Assembly (NCBI RefSeq): GCF_001515305.1
Contig: NZ_LNQV01000001.1
Location: 62,001-126,000 of the forward strand
Source of the DNA: Aquitalea pelogenes
Lineage (GTDB): Bacteria > Pseudomonadota > Gammaproteobacteria > Burkholderiales > Chromobacteriaceae
Direction: 5' to 3'
DNA length: 64,000 nucleotides
Shown: positions 25,777 to 34,374 of the stretch, in pieces
Layout of the letters: every line of letters starts with the position of its first letter
Position numbering within the stretch: the stretch's first letter is position 1
Translations under genes and position numbers: made by a program
Notes under the pieces: generated by a model
Databases searched by the model: none
Seen by the model: the letters and a program-made list of their open reading frames with translations, nothing else
Told to the model about the DNA's origin: nothing

Positions 25777-26556
25777 ATGAGCACCCGACAAGCAGCACTG
25801 TTCATTTCACATGGCGCCCCTACCCTGCCGCTGGAAGACAGCCCGACACGCCACTTTCTGACCCGGCTGGGTGAAACGCTCCCGCGCCCCCGAGCCATTG
25901 TGGTGGTTTCCGCGCACTGGGAAACCCATATTCCCACCGTCAACCTGGCCGCCAAGCCTGAGACCATGTATGACTTCGGTGGCTTCCCTGCGGCACTGTA
26001 TACATTGCGCTATCCGGCGAGTACCGACCTCGGCTTGGCCGCAGATGTGGTAGACCGTCTGCGCAATGCCGGTCTCAAAGTGGGCACTACCGACCAGCGC
26101 GCACTGGACCATGGCATGTGGACACCGCTAATGCTGATGTACCCGGCAGCAGATATCCCGCTGGTGATGGTGTCCCTGCCCCATAACGCAAGCGGGGAGA
26201 CCTATTTCCAGATGGGGCGTGCGCTACGGGGCCTGCGCGATGACAATGTACTTGTCATCGGTTCTGGCAGCTATACCCACAATCTGTGGCAACTGAGCCG
26301 CGATGGCAGTACGCCGCCAGCCTGGGCCGAAGCTTTTGCCCAATGGATGGACCAGGCATTGCTGGAAAACCGTCAGCAGGACATTCTCAACTGGAAACAG
26401 AAGGCACCGCTGGCAAGGGAAAACCACCCTACCGACGAACACTTCAATCCGCTGCTGGTGATGATGGGTGCTGCCTCGGACAATACTGCGCCGGTAAAAC
26501 TGCACGACGACTGGCGCATGGGCTCACTGTCCATGGCGTGCTGGCAATTTGACTGA
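25777..26556 (+). CDS. ygiD: DODA-type extradiol aromatic ring-opening dioxygenase (YgiD-like)
   Basis: The protein belongs to the LigB-type class III extradiol dioxygenases: the metal ligands are visible as F-I-S-H-G-A-P near the start, S-A-H-W-E near residue 45, and D-H-G-M-W-T-P-L near residue 110. E. coli YgiD opens DOPA, a catecholic ring, using Zn or Fe. The start is uncertain: ATG 25750, 25768 and 25777 are in frame; 25777 gives the normal family N-terminus and has AGG ten bases upstream. It ends 47 bases from the convergent pyrD. Confidence 0.85.
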   Translation: MSTRQAALFISHGAPTLPLEDSPTRHFLTRLGETLPRPRAIVVVSAHWETHIPTVNLAAKPETMYDFGGFPAALYTLRYPASTDLGLAADVVDRLRNAGLKVGTTDQRALDHGMWTPLMLMYPAADIPLVMVSLPHNASGETYFQMGRALRGLRDDNVLVIGSGSYTHNLWQLSRDGSTPPAWAEAFAQWMDQALLENRQQDILNWKQKAPLARENHPTDEHFNPLLVMMGAASDNTAPVKLHDDWRMGSLSMACWQFD

Positions 26557-26603
26557 GCAGGCAGCTGGCCCCTGACCATGGGGCCTGTACTGTAAACCGG
26601 CTG

Positions 26604-27542
26604 TCACAGGGTTTTCAGCTTGCCGCGAAAGTCAGCCAGGCTCTGATAGCCCTTAGCTTCCATCAGCGCTGTCAGCTCCTGCAGAATGCGGGCAAAAGCA
26701 CCTTCCCCCTCCTCATAAAGACAGGTACCAATCTGCACCGCAGTCGCGCCGGCCAGGATATGCATGAACGCCTCCCGGCCACTACTGATGCCACCGCAGC
26801 CCACCACATGTTTGTCCGGCAAGCGCCGGACAAACTCGCGCACATTGGCCAGTGCCGTCGGTAATACATAAGCCCCACCCAGCCCGCCCAGCCCATCCTT
26901 GGGCTTGATCACCACGCACTCATGCTCCGGGTCAATCACCAGTCCATTACCAATCGAATTAATGCAGGTGACAAAGCGCAAACGCGGGAAGGTATTGAGT
27001 ACCGTGGCCATCTGGTCAAAATGCACCGGGTCGAAATAGGGCGGCAATTTGACCCCGAATTCACCGGGATAGACCTCGCTCATGGCCTGCAAACTTGCCA
27101 GACATGCGGCAGGATCGTAGCCCAACTGCGGCTTGCCAGGCAGGTTCGGACAGGACAGATTGACTTCCGGGATACAGGGCAGATCCTGCTCGGCCAGGGT
27201 GGCCAACATCTGCAGGTTGTCTTGCAGACTCATGCCGGAGAGCGACAAAAACAGCGGCTTGCCTTCTTCATGCGGATAGCCACGCGCATAGTCCAGATAG
27301 TAGTCAAACCCGGCATTGGGCAAGCCCATCGAGTTGATGCTGCCCAGCGGCGTTGTGCAGTAGCGCGGTTCAGGATTGCCGTCTCTGGGCTGCAAGGTAC
27401 AGCTTTTGGTAATCACAGCACCGGCAGCCGAATGACGGACTTGCTCCAGTTCTTCCACCGAGCGGCACATTACACCGGAAGCATTGTACAGAGGGTTGGT
27501 CATGGTCAGACCAAGCCAGGAAACAGAAAGGTCTAGCTGCAT
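26604..27542 (-). CDS. Dihydroorotate dehydrogenase, class 1A type
   Basis: FMN protein of the PyrD family, 312 residues. The catalytic loop N-L-S-C-P-N-L-P-G-K-P-Q has the Cys base of class 1 enzymes; membrane-bound class 2 enzymes use Ser. The N-S-M-G-L-P-N, N-S-I-G-N-G and G-C-G-G-I-S-S-G phosphate-binding segments are typical of class 1A, which is soluble and uses fumarate. It would oxidise dihydroorotate to orotate in pyrimidine synthesis. Start 27542 has GAGG upstream; the frame is open to 27590. It stands alone, not in a pyr operon, so it may be an accessory enzyme alongside a class 2 PyrD elsewhere. Confidence 0.85.
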   Translation of the reverse strand: MQLDLSVSWLGLTMTNPLYNASGVMCRSVEELEQVRHSAAGAVITKSCTLQPRDGNPEPRYCTTPLGSINSMGLPNAGFDYYLDYARGYPHEEGKPLFLSLSGMSLQDNLQMLATLAEQDLPCIPEVNLSCPNLPGKPQLGYDPAACLASLQAMSEVYPGEFGVKLPPYFDPVHFDQMATVLNTFPRLRFVTCINSIGNGLVIDPEHECVVIKPKDGLGGLGGAYVLPTALANVREFVRRLPDKHVVGCGGISSGREAFMHILAGATAVQIGTCLYEEGEGAFARILQELTALMEAKGYQSLADFRGKLKTL

Positions 27543-27619
27543 GATCGCTCGCCTCACCATCAAAATGCGCAGTCTGAGCGCCGCTGGCAAAGCGGGTACT
27601 GCGCCACGTCAAACGCCAT

Positions 27620-27647
27620 GAAAAACGGCCGTCAGGCGGCCGTTTTC
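27620..27647 (-). terminator. Terminator of feoAB
   Basis: AAAACGGCCG/CGGCCGTTTT hairpin followed by a T-run on the minus strand, 18 bases after the feoB stop. Confidence 0.85.
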
Positions 27648-27664
27648 TGACAAGACAGGGCGCA

Positions 27665-29434
27665 TCAGCGCAAGGCGTGCACCCCCTGGTAGAAGACAAA
27701 AGCGATGACCCAGGCCAGCAACACCGACCAGACCACCGACAACGCGGTGAATGCGCGGCTTTTCGATTCACGACGAATGGCCGCTACCGTAGACAGGCAA
27801 GGCACATAAATCAGGGTGAAGATCAGAAAACTCATGGCCGAAGCCCAATCCAGATGGTGCAGTAAAGCTGCGCCAAGGCCGGCTTCCGGCACGCCGTAAA
27901 TGACTGCCAGACCGCCGAGCAGAATTTCCTTGGCCACAAAGCCCACCAGCAGGGCAACGGCCAGTTCGTGGCGGATGCCAATCGGGTCGAGTACCGGAGC
28001 CATCACACTGCCCAACATATCCGCCAGTGTCTTGTCATGCCCCGCCGGGATATGGGACACCAGCCATACCAGCACCACCCCCATCAGAATGAAGCTGGAG
28101 GCCAGCTCGAGAAAGGCACGCACTTCACCCGTCGCCCGGATCAGCATATGGCGCAAGCCGGGCAGGCGGTAAGGCGGCAGCTCCAGCAAAAATGCTTCAT
28201 TGCCGCGATAACGATGCTTGAACACCCAGGCAGTGAAAATGGCGACGGCAAAACTCAGCAGGTACAGCAGCAGCAGCACCCAGGGCGCCTGCTGTGGCCG
28301 GAACAGGATGCCGGAAAAGAACACCACCACCTGCAAGCGGGCCGAACACAGGGAAAAGGGAATGATCAACATGGTGAGCAAGCGCTGTTTGCGCTCGCGC
28401 ATCACCCGCGTCCCCAGAATGGCGGGGACATTGCAGCCAAAGCCCATCAGCTGCATCACGAAGCCACGCCCATCAAGCCCCAGCCGCGCCATGAAGGCAT
28501 CAGTCAGATAAGCCGCCCGTGCCAGATAGCCGCTATCTTCCACCATGGCCATCAGGATGAAAAACACGAACAGAATGGGCGCAAAGGTCAGAACGGTGGA
28601 CACCCCCTGCCAGATACCATCCAGCAGCAGGCTTTGCACAATGGCCGGCAATGGCGCAAGCCAGTGCCCCAGCGCAGCTTCCTTGAACCAATCCAGCCCG
28701 GAGCCAACCAGGTCCTGCAGCGGAGTGCCAATCTGGTAGGTCAGGTTGAACAACAAGGCCATGAAACCGAAAAACAGCGGCAAACCCAGCCATGGATGCA
28801 TCAGCCAGGCATCAACCTTTTCGGTCTGGCCCACCGGCAACACCGGCGGCAAGCTCCATACTCCCTGCAAGCACGCATGCGCCAGTGCAATGGCTTCTTG
28901 TGTTTCCGGTACCTTGTCCAGCTGGGCATGCACGGCGGGCTCTGTGCCAGAGGCCTGCCTGTTCAACATGTCCATCAGTCGCGGCCAGCCTTCCATGCGC
29001 TTGGCAGAAACCAGCGCCACAGATACGCCCAGTTTGTGCTGCAAGGCATCAACATCCAGTTTGATCCCCATCAGCCGGGCTTCATCCGCCATGTTCAAAA
29101 CCACCACAGCGGGCAAGCCACTGGCCAGTATCTGCATCGCCAGTGGTAACTGACGGTCCAGCTGCGCGGCATTCAGCACCAGCACCACGGCATCGAATGC
29201 AGTACTCATCAGCACATCACGAACCACGGCTTCATCGTCGGTATAACCGGTCAGGTCATTGACGCCGGGCAAATCCACCAGCTCCACCATGCTGCCACCC
29301 AGCAACACACGCGCACTGGTCAGGTCCACCGTCAGTCCCGGCCAGTTACCTACCCGCTGTGACATGCCGGTGAGACGATTGAACAAGGTCGACTTGCCGG
29401 TATTGGGCAGACCAATCAGGGCAAAACGCTTCAT
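27665..29434 (-). CDS. feoB: Ferrous iron transporter FeoB
   Basis: The N-terminal G domain shows G1 G-L-P-N-T-G-K-S-T (residues 8-16), G3 D-L-P-G-V and G4 N-M-A-D. The transmembrane part carries the two gate motifs, including G-C-N-V-P-A-I-L-G-T-R, and about eight helices. It imports Fe2+ across the inner membrane. At 589 residues it is shorter than the 773-residue E. coli protein but complete, ending after a normal last helix. Its ATG overlaps the feoA stop (ATGA). A Fur-like site lies in front of feoA. Confidence 0.95.
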   Translation of the reverse strand: MKRFALIGLPNTGKSTLFNRLTGMSQRVGNWPGLTVDLTSARVLLGGSMVELVDLPGVNDLTGYTDDEAVVRDVLMSTAFDAVVLVLNAAQLDRQLPLAMQILASGLPAVVVLNMADEARLMGIKLDVDALQHKLGVSVALVSAKRMEGWPRLMDMLNRQASGTEPAVHAQLDKVPETQEAIALAHACLQGVWSLPPVLPVGQTEKVDAWLMHPWLGLPLFFGFMALLFNLTYQIGTPLQDLVGSGLDWFKEAALGHWLAPLPAIVQSLLLDGIWQGVSTVLTFAPILFVFFILMAMVEDSGYLARAAYLTDAFMARLGLDGRGFVMQLMGFGCNVPAILGTRVMRERKQRLLTMLIIPFSLCSARLQVVVFFSGILFRPQQAPWVLLLLYLLSFAVAIFTAWVFKHRYRGNEAFLLELPPYRLPGLRHMLIRATGEVRAFLELASSFILMGVVLVWLVSHIPAGHDKTLADMLGSVMAPVLDPIGIRHELAVALLVGFVAKEILLGGLAVIYGVPEAGLGAALLHHLDWASAMSFLIFTLIYVPCLSTVAAIRRESKSRAFTALSVVWSVLLAWVIAFVFYQGVHALR

Positions 29435-29661
29435 TCAGCCACCTTGACCTGAATGAAACGTGCCAGGCTGCGCCGCAGCAAGAACCGCGTGCAGCCTACT
29501 TCCAATACCAGAGGCCCGCCGAACGGTGCGCGGCGCGACAAACTGAACCGACTTCCCGGAATCAAACCGAATGCGGCAACGCGGCGAAATGCCTCATCAG
29601 ACAATTCAAGACTGTCCACCACCCCCTTACACCCCAGCGGAAACTTGTCGAGTGACAACAT
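29431..29661 (-). CDS. feoA: Ferrous iron transport protein FeoA
   Basis: A 76-residue SH3-like FeoA: L-x-x-L-G-x-x-G-x-V near the start, then R-R-V-A-A-F-G-L-I-P-G-S and a G-G-P-L-V-L-E-V segment. It partners FeoB, probably modulating its GTPase. Start 29661 was preferred because ATG 29691 would sit inside the Fur-like palindrome. Much longer upstream open frames are shadows of dcd. Confidence 0.85.
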   Translation of the reverse strand: MLSLDKFPLGCKGVVDSLELSDEAFRRVAAFGLIPGSRFSLSRRAPFGGPLVLEVGCTRFLLRRSLARFIQVKVAE

Positions 29662-29676
29662 GTGCAGCCCAATAAC

Positions 29677-29695
29677 GCGAATAATTTGCATTATT
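29677..29695 (-). promoter_or_regulatory. Fur-box-like site in front of feoA
   Basis: On the minus strand AATAATGCAAATTATTCGC matches 13 of 19 positions of the Fur consensus GATAATGATAATCATTATC and contains an AATAAT/ATTATT inverted repeat. Fur control of feo is well known in proteobacteria; binding here is inferred. Confidence 0.5.
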
Positions 29696-29880
29696 GTACG
29701 CAATAATCCCTCCATCCTGTAAGGCTTTGCACGGCAGGATGATGCCAACCCTTGAGCCATATCAATCGGCTCAGGCCGGGTAACAGACGGCGCAGGTAAA
29801 TCCGGTCGCAAATGTGGCCCTGATGCGGCATAGCGTTTAGAATCTGGCTCATCTCCAATTTCCGTAACGGACCCCCGACC

Positions 29881-30450
29881 ATGAGCATCAAATCCGACAA
29901 GTGGATCCGCCGTATGGCGCAGGATCACAACATGATCGAGCCGTTTGAGTACAACCAGATCAAGAACGTCAATGGCGAGAAGGTGATTTCCTTCGGCACC
30001 TCCAGCTATGGCTACGATATTCGCTGTGCCGATGAATTCAAGGTTTTCACCAATATCAACAGCACCATTGTCGACCCGAAGAACTTCGACCCCGATTCTT
30101 TTGTTGAAGTCTCCGGCAAAGGCTATTGCATCATTCCGCCCAATAGCTTTGCGCTGGCACGCACGGTAGAGTACTTCCGCATTCCGCGTTCGGTGTTGAC
30201 GGTTTGCCTGGGCAAATCGACTTATGCGCGCTGTGGCATCATCGTTAACGTCACCCCTTTCGAACCGGAATGGGAAGGCTATGTCACGCTGGAGTTTTCC
30301 AATACCACCCCGTTGCCAGCCAAAATCTACGCCAATGAAGGCGTGGCGCAGGTGCTGTTTTTCGAGTCCGACGAAGTGTGTGATGTGTCCTATGCCGACC
30401 GCGCAGGCAAATACATGGGCCAGGTTGGTGTTACCCTGCCACGCCCCTGA
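29881..30450 (+). CDS. dcd: dCTP deaminase
   Basis: The 189-residue protein follows the Dcd sequence from end to end: S-I-K-S-D-K-W-I near the start, the S-S-Y-G-Y-D-I-R segment, the G-K-S-T-Y-A-R-C-G loop with substrate-binding Ser and Arg, and the catalytic Glu in V-T-L-E-F-S-N. It deaminates dCTP to dUTP, the main route to dTMP in proteobacteria. No clear Shine-Dalgarno is visible. A palindromic terminator follows at 30484. Confidence 0.97.
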   Translation: MSIKSDKWIRRMAQDHNMIEPFEYNQIKNVNGEKVISFGTSSYGYDIRCADEFKVFTNINSTIVDPKNFDPDSFVEVSGKGYCIIPPNSFALARTVEYFRIPRSVLTVCLGKSTYARCGIIVNVTPFEPEWEGYVTLEFSNTTPLPAKIYANEGVAQVLFFESDEVCDVSYADRAGKYMGQVGVTLPRP

Positions 30451-30483
30451 ATACACATGGCCAGCCCGGCCAGCAGCAAAGAC

Positions 30484-30509
30484 AAGGACAGCGATCGCTG
30501 TCCTTTTTT
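30484..30509 (+). terminator. Terminator of dcd
   Basis: A perfect palindrome of AAGGACAGCG and CGCTGTCCTT arms ending in a T-run. Confidence 0.9.
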
Positions 30510-30510
30510 G

Positions 30511-30823
30511 TTTGCTGTGTAATCAAAAGCCGCTCGCATTATTGCCGCCTTGTTCTAGGATGAACTGTACGAAATAGTTTTCCATGCAAGTCAATCTGCC
30601 TTTATTACAGTTTCTTCTTGGGGTGTCGCGGTTCCCCCTTGCCGTAACGCCCCTTTTTTTGTGCTGATAAAATTACATTTGCATATTGACTGAAAAATAA
30701 AATTTCATTGGATTTTAAATGACAATGCAGATGACACTTTGAAAACCGCTATCAGGCCAAACAGAACAGGGCCAGCACATGCTGACCCCGATCCGTACCC
30801 GCCCCCCACAAACCCGCCGCAGA
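30511..30823. other. Gene-free stretch with an orphan terminator
   Basis: No credible gene on either strand. The left part ends in the terminator at 30620; the middle (30661-30740) is AT-rich, and the right part is C-rich. On the + strand nothing protein-coding lies between the dcd terminator and the second terminator, so a short transcript of about 100 bases may be made here. Confidence 0.4.
30620..30660 (+). terminator. Orphan intrinsic terminator
   Basis: GGGGTGT and ACGCCCC arms, extended by an inner C-GG/CC-G pairing, are followed by seven T residues. There is no gene between this and the dcd terminator 110 bases earlier, so it may end a small RNA. Confidence 0.55.
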
Positions 30824-31138
30824 CTAAATCACTTCACTGGCTTTCTGACAGGGATCCGCCATCAATACCCTGGCAGCTTCCGCCAAGGCATCCAGATCCT
30901 CATCCAGATGTTCCTGCAAGTCCATCAAGGCCGCCCGTAGCACCACGGCCGCCAGCTCCGACTGTTTACCACTGACACTGAACACATGCGACAGTACCCG
31001 CAATTCACGACAGCTGTTCAGATCCAGTGGAATTTCCAGCGTACGCACTGCATCGACATGAATGACTTCATCAGCCACCATTCCCTTGCTGCGACAGCTT
31101 TCCAGCTCGCCCAGCAAGTCCTTCAGAGCCAGTCCCAT
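30824..31138 (-). CDS. Hypothetical 104-residue protein
   Basis: Start 31138 has an excellent Shine-Dalgarno (AAAGGAG, 6-base spacing). The product is acidic and mostly helical, with a D-L-Q-E-H-L-D-E-D-L-D-A-L-A-E-A segment near the C-terminus and no membrane helix or known motif. It is flanked by non-coding DNA on both sides and appears to be a single-gene unit. Family not recognised. Confidence 0.6.
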   Translation of the reverse strand: MGLALKDLLGELESCRSKGMVADEVIHVDAVRTLEIPLDLNSCRELRVLSHVFSVSGKQSELAAVVLRAALMDLQEHLDEDLDALAEAARVLMADPCQKASEVI

Positions 31139-31280
31139 CACACTCTCCTTTCAGCTTCCATTTAACGTTAGCTCCTGATAGAACACCGACCAAGAACAGG
31201 CAACCAACATATTGACTTGAAACAAGATATTCACGTTTCCGGACCAGGCGGATAGCGTTGGAAATCATCATGCACAATGC

Positions 31281-31316
31281 AAAAATGGCTGCCCTATCAC
31301 CATAGGACAGCCATTC
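31281..31316 (-). terminator. Terminator downstream of ychJ
   Basis: ATGGCTG-CCTAT / ATAGG-CAGCCAT stem with a 4-base loop, followed by TTTTTG on the minus strand. It lies 100 bases after the ychJ stop. Confidence 0.7.
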
Positions 31317-31414
31317 TCAAATACCAGCGACAACATTGAGGACAGCAACAAAACCATGCGTCGCGTCCCAGTCCCCTTCACCTCAAGCATGCGATTGAAG
31401 CAAGGGACAACAAA

Positions 31415-31825
31415 TCAGCCTTCTTCGGCATCTCCATCTACATAAAACCAGTGGCCATCTTCCTTGCGGAAGCGGCTGATTTCATGCAGTCGTTGCGCCC
31501 GGCCATTTACTTTGTAGCGTGCAACAAACTCAACCACCCCTGCCTCATCATCCTTGCCACCGGCCTGGGTACTGAGTACATCCAGAGACATCCATTTGAC
31601 AAAGCGTTCTTCGCGCGACAAATCCAGATCAGCCGGACGTGTGGAGGCATGCCAGCTGGCCAGGAGATAGTCCGCATTGTTCATGGTGTACGCAGCATAA
31701 CGCGAGCGCATCAGGCTTTCTGCGTCGGGAGCAGATTCCCCACCATTGATATAACGGCCGCAGCAGTCCTGAAAGGAAGCAGGCAGCCCGCAAGGACAGC
31801 CTGTGGATTGTTTTTTCTTGCTCAT
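31415..31825 (-). CDS. ychJ: YchJ-family SEC-C domain protein (UPF0225)
   Basis: The N-terminus has the SEC-C-type zinc ligands (C-P-C-G at residues 10-13 and C-C-G-R-Y near residue 21), followed by the conserved L-M-R-S-R-Y-A-A-Y and D-Y-L-L-x-S-W-H segments of YchJ and a C-terminal F-V-A-R-Y-K strand with an H-E-x-S-R-F ending. The 136-residue size is normal. The function is not settled; a role linked to protein quality control is suggested for SEC-C proteins. Closely follows the lipoprotein gene on the same strand. Confidence 0.85.
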   Translation of the reverse strand: MSKKKQSTGCPCGLPASFQDCCGRYINGGESAPDAESLMRSRYAAYTMNNADYLLASWHASTRPADLDLSREERFVKWMSLDVLSTQAGGKDDEAGVVEFVARYKVNGRAQRLHEISRFRKEDGHWFYVDGDAEEG

Positions 31826-31833
31826 TGTTTCAA

Positions 31834-32310
31834 TTAGCCCAGGGCGGGCAATCCGTAGAGTTTCAACAGAAAATTGGTAAAAACAGGTTGTGGCGGCTTT
31901 GGCTGCATTTTGGGCCAGCGCCGTAGCCACTCCCGCAGACGCATTTCCATCCGAGACTGCGACTCTTCCTGAGAAAGCTGACCGGCATCACGCTGAACCG
32001 CCAGATAGCGGTACATGGCAAAACAGTTGTCATCAACCTGATTGGCGCCCACCAGCCGCAAGCGATAGGCATTGAGCTGGTCGGCAGCGGCAACACGGGT
32101 CATGCCGCCATTTTTGACCTTGTCCGCCAAACGATTGGCCTCTTTCAACAGCAAATCCACCTTGCTATCCGCCGGACTGGTGGTCACGGGAGGACGAGCG
32201 GGATGAATGCCACCATTTTGTGGTGCAGCAGGCTGTTGCAACAAGCTGCATGCGCTGAGTGACAAGGACAGCACCGCGAGTTGCAGTGAGGTCTTATGGA
32301 TGAAAATCAT
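31834..32310 (-). CDS. Putative lipoprotein, 158 residues
   Basis: The N-terminus is a type II signal peptide with lipobox L-S-A-C at about residues 18-21, followed by a Pro/Gln-rich linker. The mature part is helical with many Arg and Trp residues (R-L-R-E-W-L-R-R-W) and ends in a hydrophobic F-L-L-K-L-Y-G-L. Probably anchored to the outer membrane, periplasmic side. It overlaps no neighbour and is 8 bases from ychJ, so they may be co-transcribed. Family not recognised. Confidence 0.7.
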   Translation of the reverse strand: MIFIHKTSLQLAVLSLSLSACSLLQQPAAPQNGGIHPARPPVTTSPADSKVDLLLKEANRLADKVKNGGMTRVAAADQLNAYRLRLVGANQVDDNCFAMYRYLAVQRDAGQLSQEESQSRMEMRLREWLRRWPKMQPKPPQPVFTNFLLKLYGLPALG

Positions 32311-32383
32311 GGCGGTAGTGTAGCGGATGTCAGGCAATCTTGGACAAAATCCACCATCACACAGTTCGGCAAGCAGCGAAAAT

Positions 32384-32420
32384 GACAAAACCGACTGGCT
32401 GGGAATGCACAGTCGGTTTT
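32384..32420 (-). terminator. Terminator of cysK
   Basis: AAAACCGACTG and CAGTCGGTTTT form the stem around a 12-base loop. It is symmetric and may act on both strands. Confidence 0.8.
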
Positions 32421-32448
32421 GCCCGGTGGGCCTGAACAACAATCAGCT

Positions 32449-33381
32449 TCAGGCCAGATGCTCAAACAGCGGCGTCGACAGATAGCGCTCGCCAAACGAA
32501 GGAATCACCACCACGATCAACTTGCCTGCATTCTCAGGGCGCTTGGCCAGTTCAATGGCAGACCACACCGCCGCACCAGAAGAAATACCGACCAGCACAC
32601 CTTCTTGCGTGGCAACGGCACGCGCCGTCGCAAACGCATCGTCGTTTTTAACGCGAATGATTTCATCATATACGCCGGTATTCAGGATAGGCGGTACGAA
32701 GCCGGCACCAATACCCTGGATGGGGTGCGGTCCCTTCGGACCACCAGACAGCACCGGCGAAGCATCCGGTTCTACCGCCACAACTTGCACCCCAGGCTTA
32801 CGGGATTTCAGCACCTCGCCAACCCCGGTAATGGTGCCACCGGTACCCACACCGGCAACAAAAATGTCCACCTGGCCATCGGTATCGCGCCAGATTTCCT
32901 CTGCCGTGGTGTTGCGATGCACTTCAGGGTTGGCTGCATTTTCGAACTGTTGCGGCATGAACCAGGTGTCCGGATTTTCTTCCACCAGCTGGCGCGCCTT
33001 GGCAATTGCACCACCCATGCCATCCGGGCCCGGGGTCAGAATCAGTTCTGCGCCATATGCCTTCAGCAATTGCCGACGTTCGCGGCTCATGGTTTCCGGC
33101 ATGGTAATCACCAGCTTGTAGCCACGTGCGGCACAAACCATCGCCAGACCGATGCCGGTATTGCCAGAGGTTGGCTCCACGATGGTGGTATGCGGCCCGA
33201 TCTTGCCTTCTTTTTCGGCAGCATCGATCATGGCAACGGCAATACGGTCTTTCACACTGTGCGCTGGGTTGAAAAACTCCAGCTTGGCCACCACGGTGGC
33301 AACGCACCCTTCGGTCACACGGTTCAGCTTGACCAGCGGTGTATTGCCGATCAGATCGGTTACGGTATTGGCGATACGCAT
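32449..33381 (-). CDS. cysK: Cysteine synthase A (O-acetylserine sulfhydrylase)
   Basis: PLP enzyme of 310 residues. The Schiff-base Lys is in N-P-A-H-S-V-K-D-R (K44), the substrate loop is T-S-G-N-T-G near residue 70, and the phosphate-binding glycine loop is [10 protein letters not shown]. It makes cysteine from O-acetylserine and sulfide. It diverges from the channel gene; the shared intergenic region contains TATAAT at 33427. Confidence 0.95.
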   Translation of the reverse strand: MRIANTVTDLIGNTPLVKLNRVTEGCVATVVAKLEFFNPAHSVKDRIAVAMIDAAEKEGKIGPHTTIVEPTSGNTGIGLAMVCAARGYKLVITMPETMSRERRQLLKAYGAELILTPGPDGMGGAIAKARQLVEENPDTWFMPQQFENAANPEVHRNTTAEEIWRDTDGQVDIFVAGVGTGGTITGVGEVLKSRKPGVQVVAVEPDASPVLSGGPKGPHPIQGIGAGFVPPILNTGVYDEIIRVKNDDAFATARAVATQEGVLVGISSGAAVWSAIELAKRPENAGKLIVVVIPSFGERYLSTPLFEHLA

Positions 33382-33501
33382 TGTCTTATTCTCCCGGGCA
33401 ACAATAAATCGGAATTTAATATCCCATATAATATATGAGCCTGCCTGAAAACCTAATAGTGTTTGCTTCTATTGAATGAACCAACAAATCCGGGTCCTAC
33501 C

Positions 33502-34371
33502 ATGCCTATCCAGGAAAACCTGATACCCCTGCACGGCTGGCGCCGCAAACTTTACATCATCATTTTCGAGGCCGATACCCGGGCTGGCCGCATGTTTGAC
33601 CTGGGGCTGATCGTACTCATCCTGCTGTCCCTGCTCACCGTGGTGCTGGAGAGTGTGGCCAGCATCCGTCAAAGCTGGGGAACACAACTGAAATGGCTGG
33701 ACTGGTTGTTCACCATCGTGTTTACCGCTGAATATCTGCTCCGGCTGGTATGTGTACACAAGCCACTGCGTTATGCGCGCAGCTTTTTCGGTGTGGTGGA
33801 CCTGCTCTCCATCCTGCCGCTCTACCTGGGCCTGTTCATTCCGGAAAGCCGTTTTTTGGCCGACGTCCGGGTTTTGCGCCTGCTGCGCATGTTCCGCATT
33901 CTCAAACTCACGCGCTACATGGGTGAGGCACGCGAGCTCAAACGCGCCATGCTGGCCAGCCGCCGCAAGATTCTGGTATTCCTGATGAGTGTCATCGCCC
34001 TGGTCATCATCCTGGGCACGCTGATGTACGTTATAGAAGGAGAAGCCAACGGCTTTACCAGCATCCCCATCGGGATTTACTGGGCAATTGTCACCCTCAC
34101 CACCGTCGGTTTTGGCGACATCACCCCCAAAACCCCGCTGGGACAGGCATTGGCCAGCATTGTCATGATTACCGGCTATGGAATCATTGCGGTGCCCACC
34201 GGCATCGTGACGGCAGAAATTGCCCGTGGCAGCAGCAGTACGCCGGCAGACAAGCAATCAGCCACCCGGCTGTGTCCACATTGCTTTACCGAAGGGCACG
34301 ACTGGGATGCCCGCTTTTGCAAGCATTGTGGCGGCAAGCTGCCACGGCCGGCCAATCACACAGTCAGCTGA
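33502..34371 (+). CDS. Voltage-gated K+ channel (6TM) with C-terminal zinc ribbon
   Basis: Six transmembrane helices: the S4 region has regularly spaced arginines (R-V-L-R-L-L-R-M-F-R-I-L-K near residue 122), and the pore has the K+ selectivity filter T-T-V-G-F-G-D near residue 203. After S6, about 45 residues form a zinc ribbon (C-P-H-C ... C-K-H-C). That addition is not part of the Kv core and may sense metal or redox state. Start 33502 was chosen as the first ATG giving the usual short N-terminus; the frame opens at 33463. Confidence 0.9.
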   Translation: MPIQENLIPLHGWRRKLYIIIFEADTRAGRMFDLGLIVLILLSLLTVVLESVASIRQSWGTQLKWLDWLFTIVFTAEYLLRLVCVHKPLRYARSFFGVVDLLSILPLYLGLFIPESRFLADVRVLRLLRMFRILKLTRYMGEARELKRAMLASRRKILVFLMSVIALVIILGTLMYVIEGEANGFTSIPIGIYWAIVTLTTVGFGDITPKTPLGQALASIVMITGYGIIAVPTGIVTAEIARGSSSTPADKQSATRLCPHCFTEGHDWDARFCKHCGGKLPRPANHTVS

Positions 34372-34374
34372 ACA

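Noticed and set aside
26567..26585. GGCCCC/GGGGCC hairpin between the dioxygenase and pyrD genes
   Set aside because: Six-base stem without T-runs on either side; not enough to call a terminator.
27968..29149. 393-codon + strand open frame
   Set aside because: Antisense of feoB, His/Gln-rich translation typical of shadows of membrane protein genes.
27665..29434. Truncated feoB
   Set aside because: Although shorter than in E. coli, G domain, gate motifs and the last membrane helices are all present, as in other compact FeoB proteins.
29431..30456. 341-codon minus-strand open frame covering feoA and dcd
   Set aside because: Only the last 76 codons are FeoA; the rest is the antisense of dcd, which is clearly coding on the + strand.
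30739..30975. 78-codon Pro-rich + strand open frame
   Set aside because: It overlaps the minus-strand gene at 30824, which has an excellent ribosome site, and its Pro-rich translation reflects C-rich DNA.
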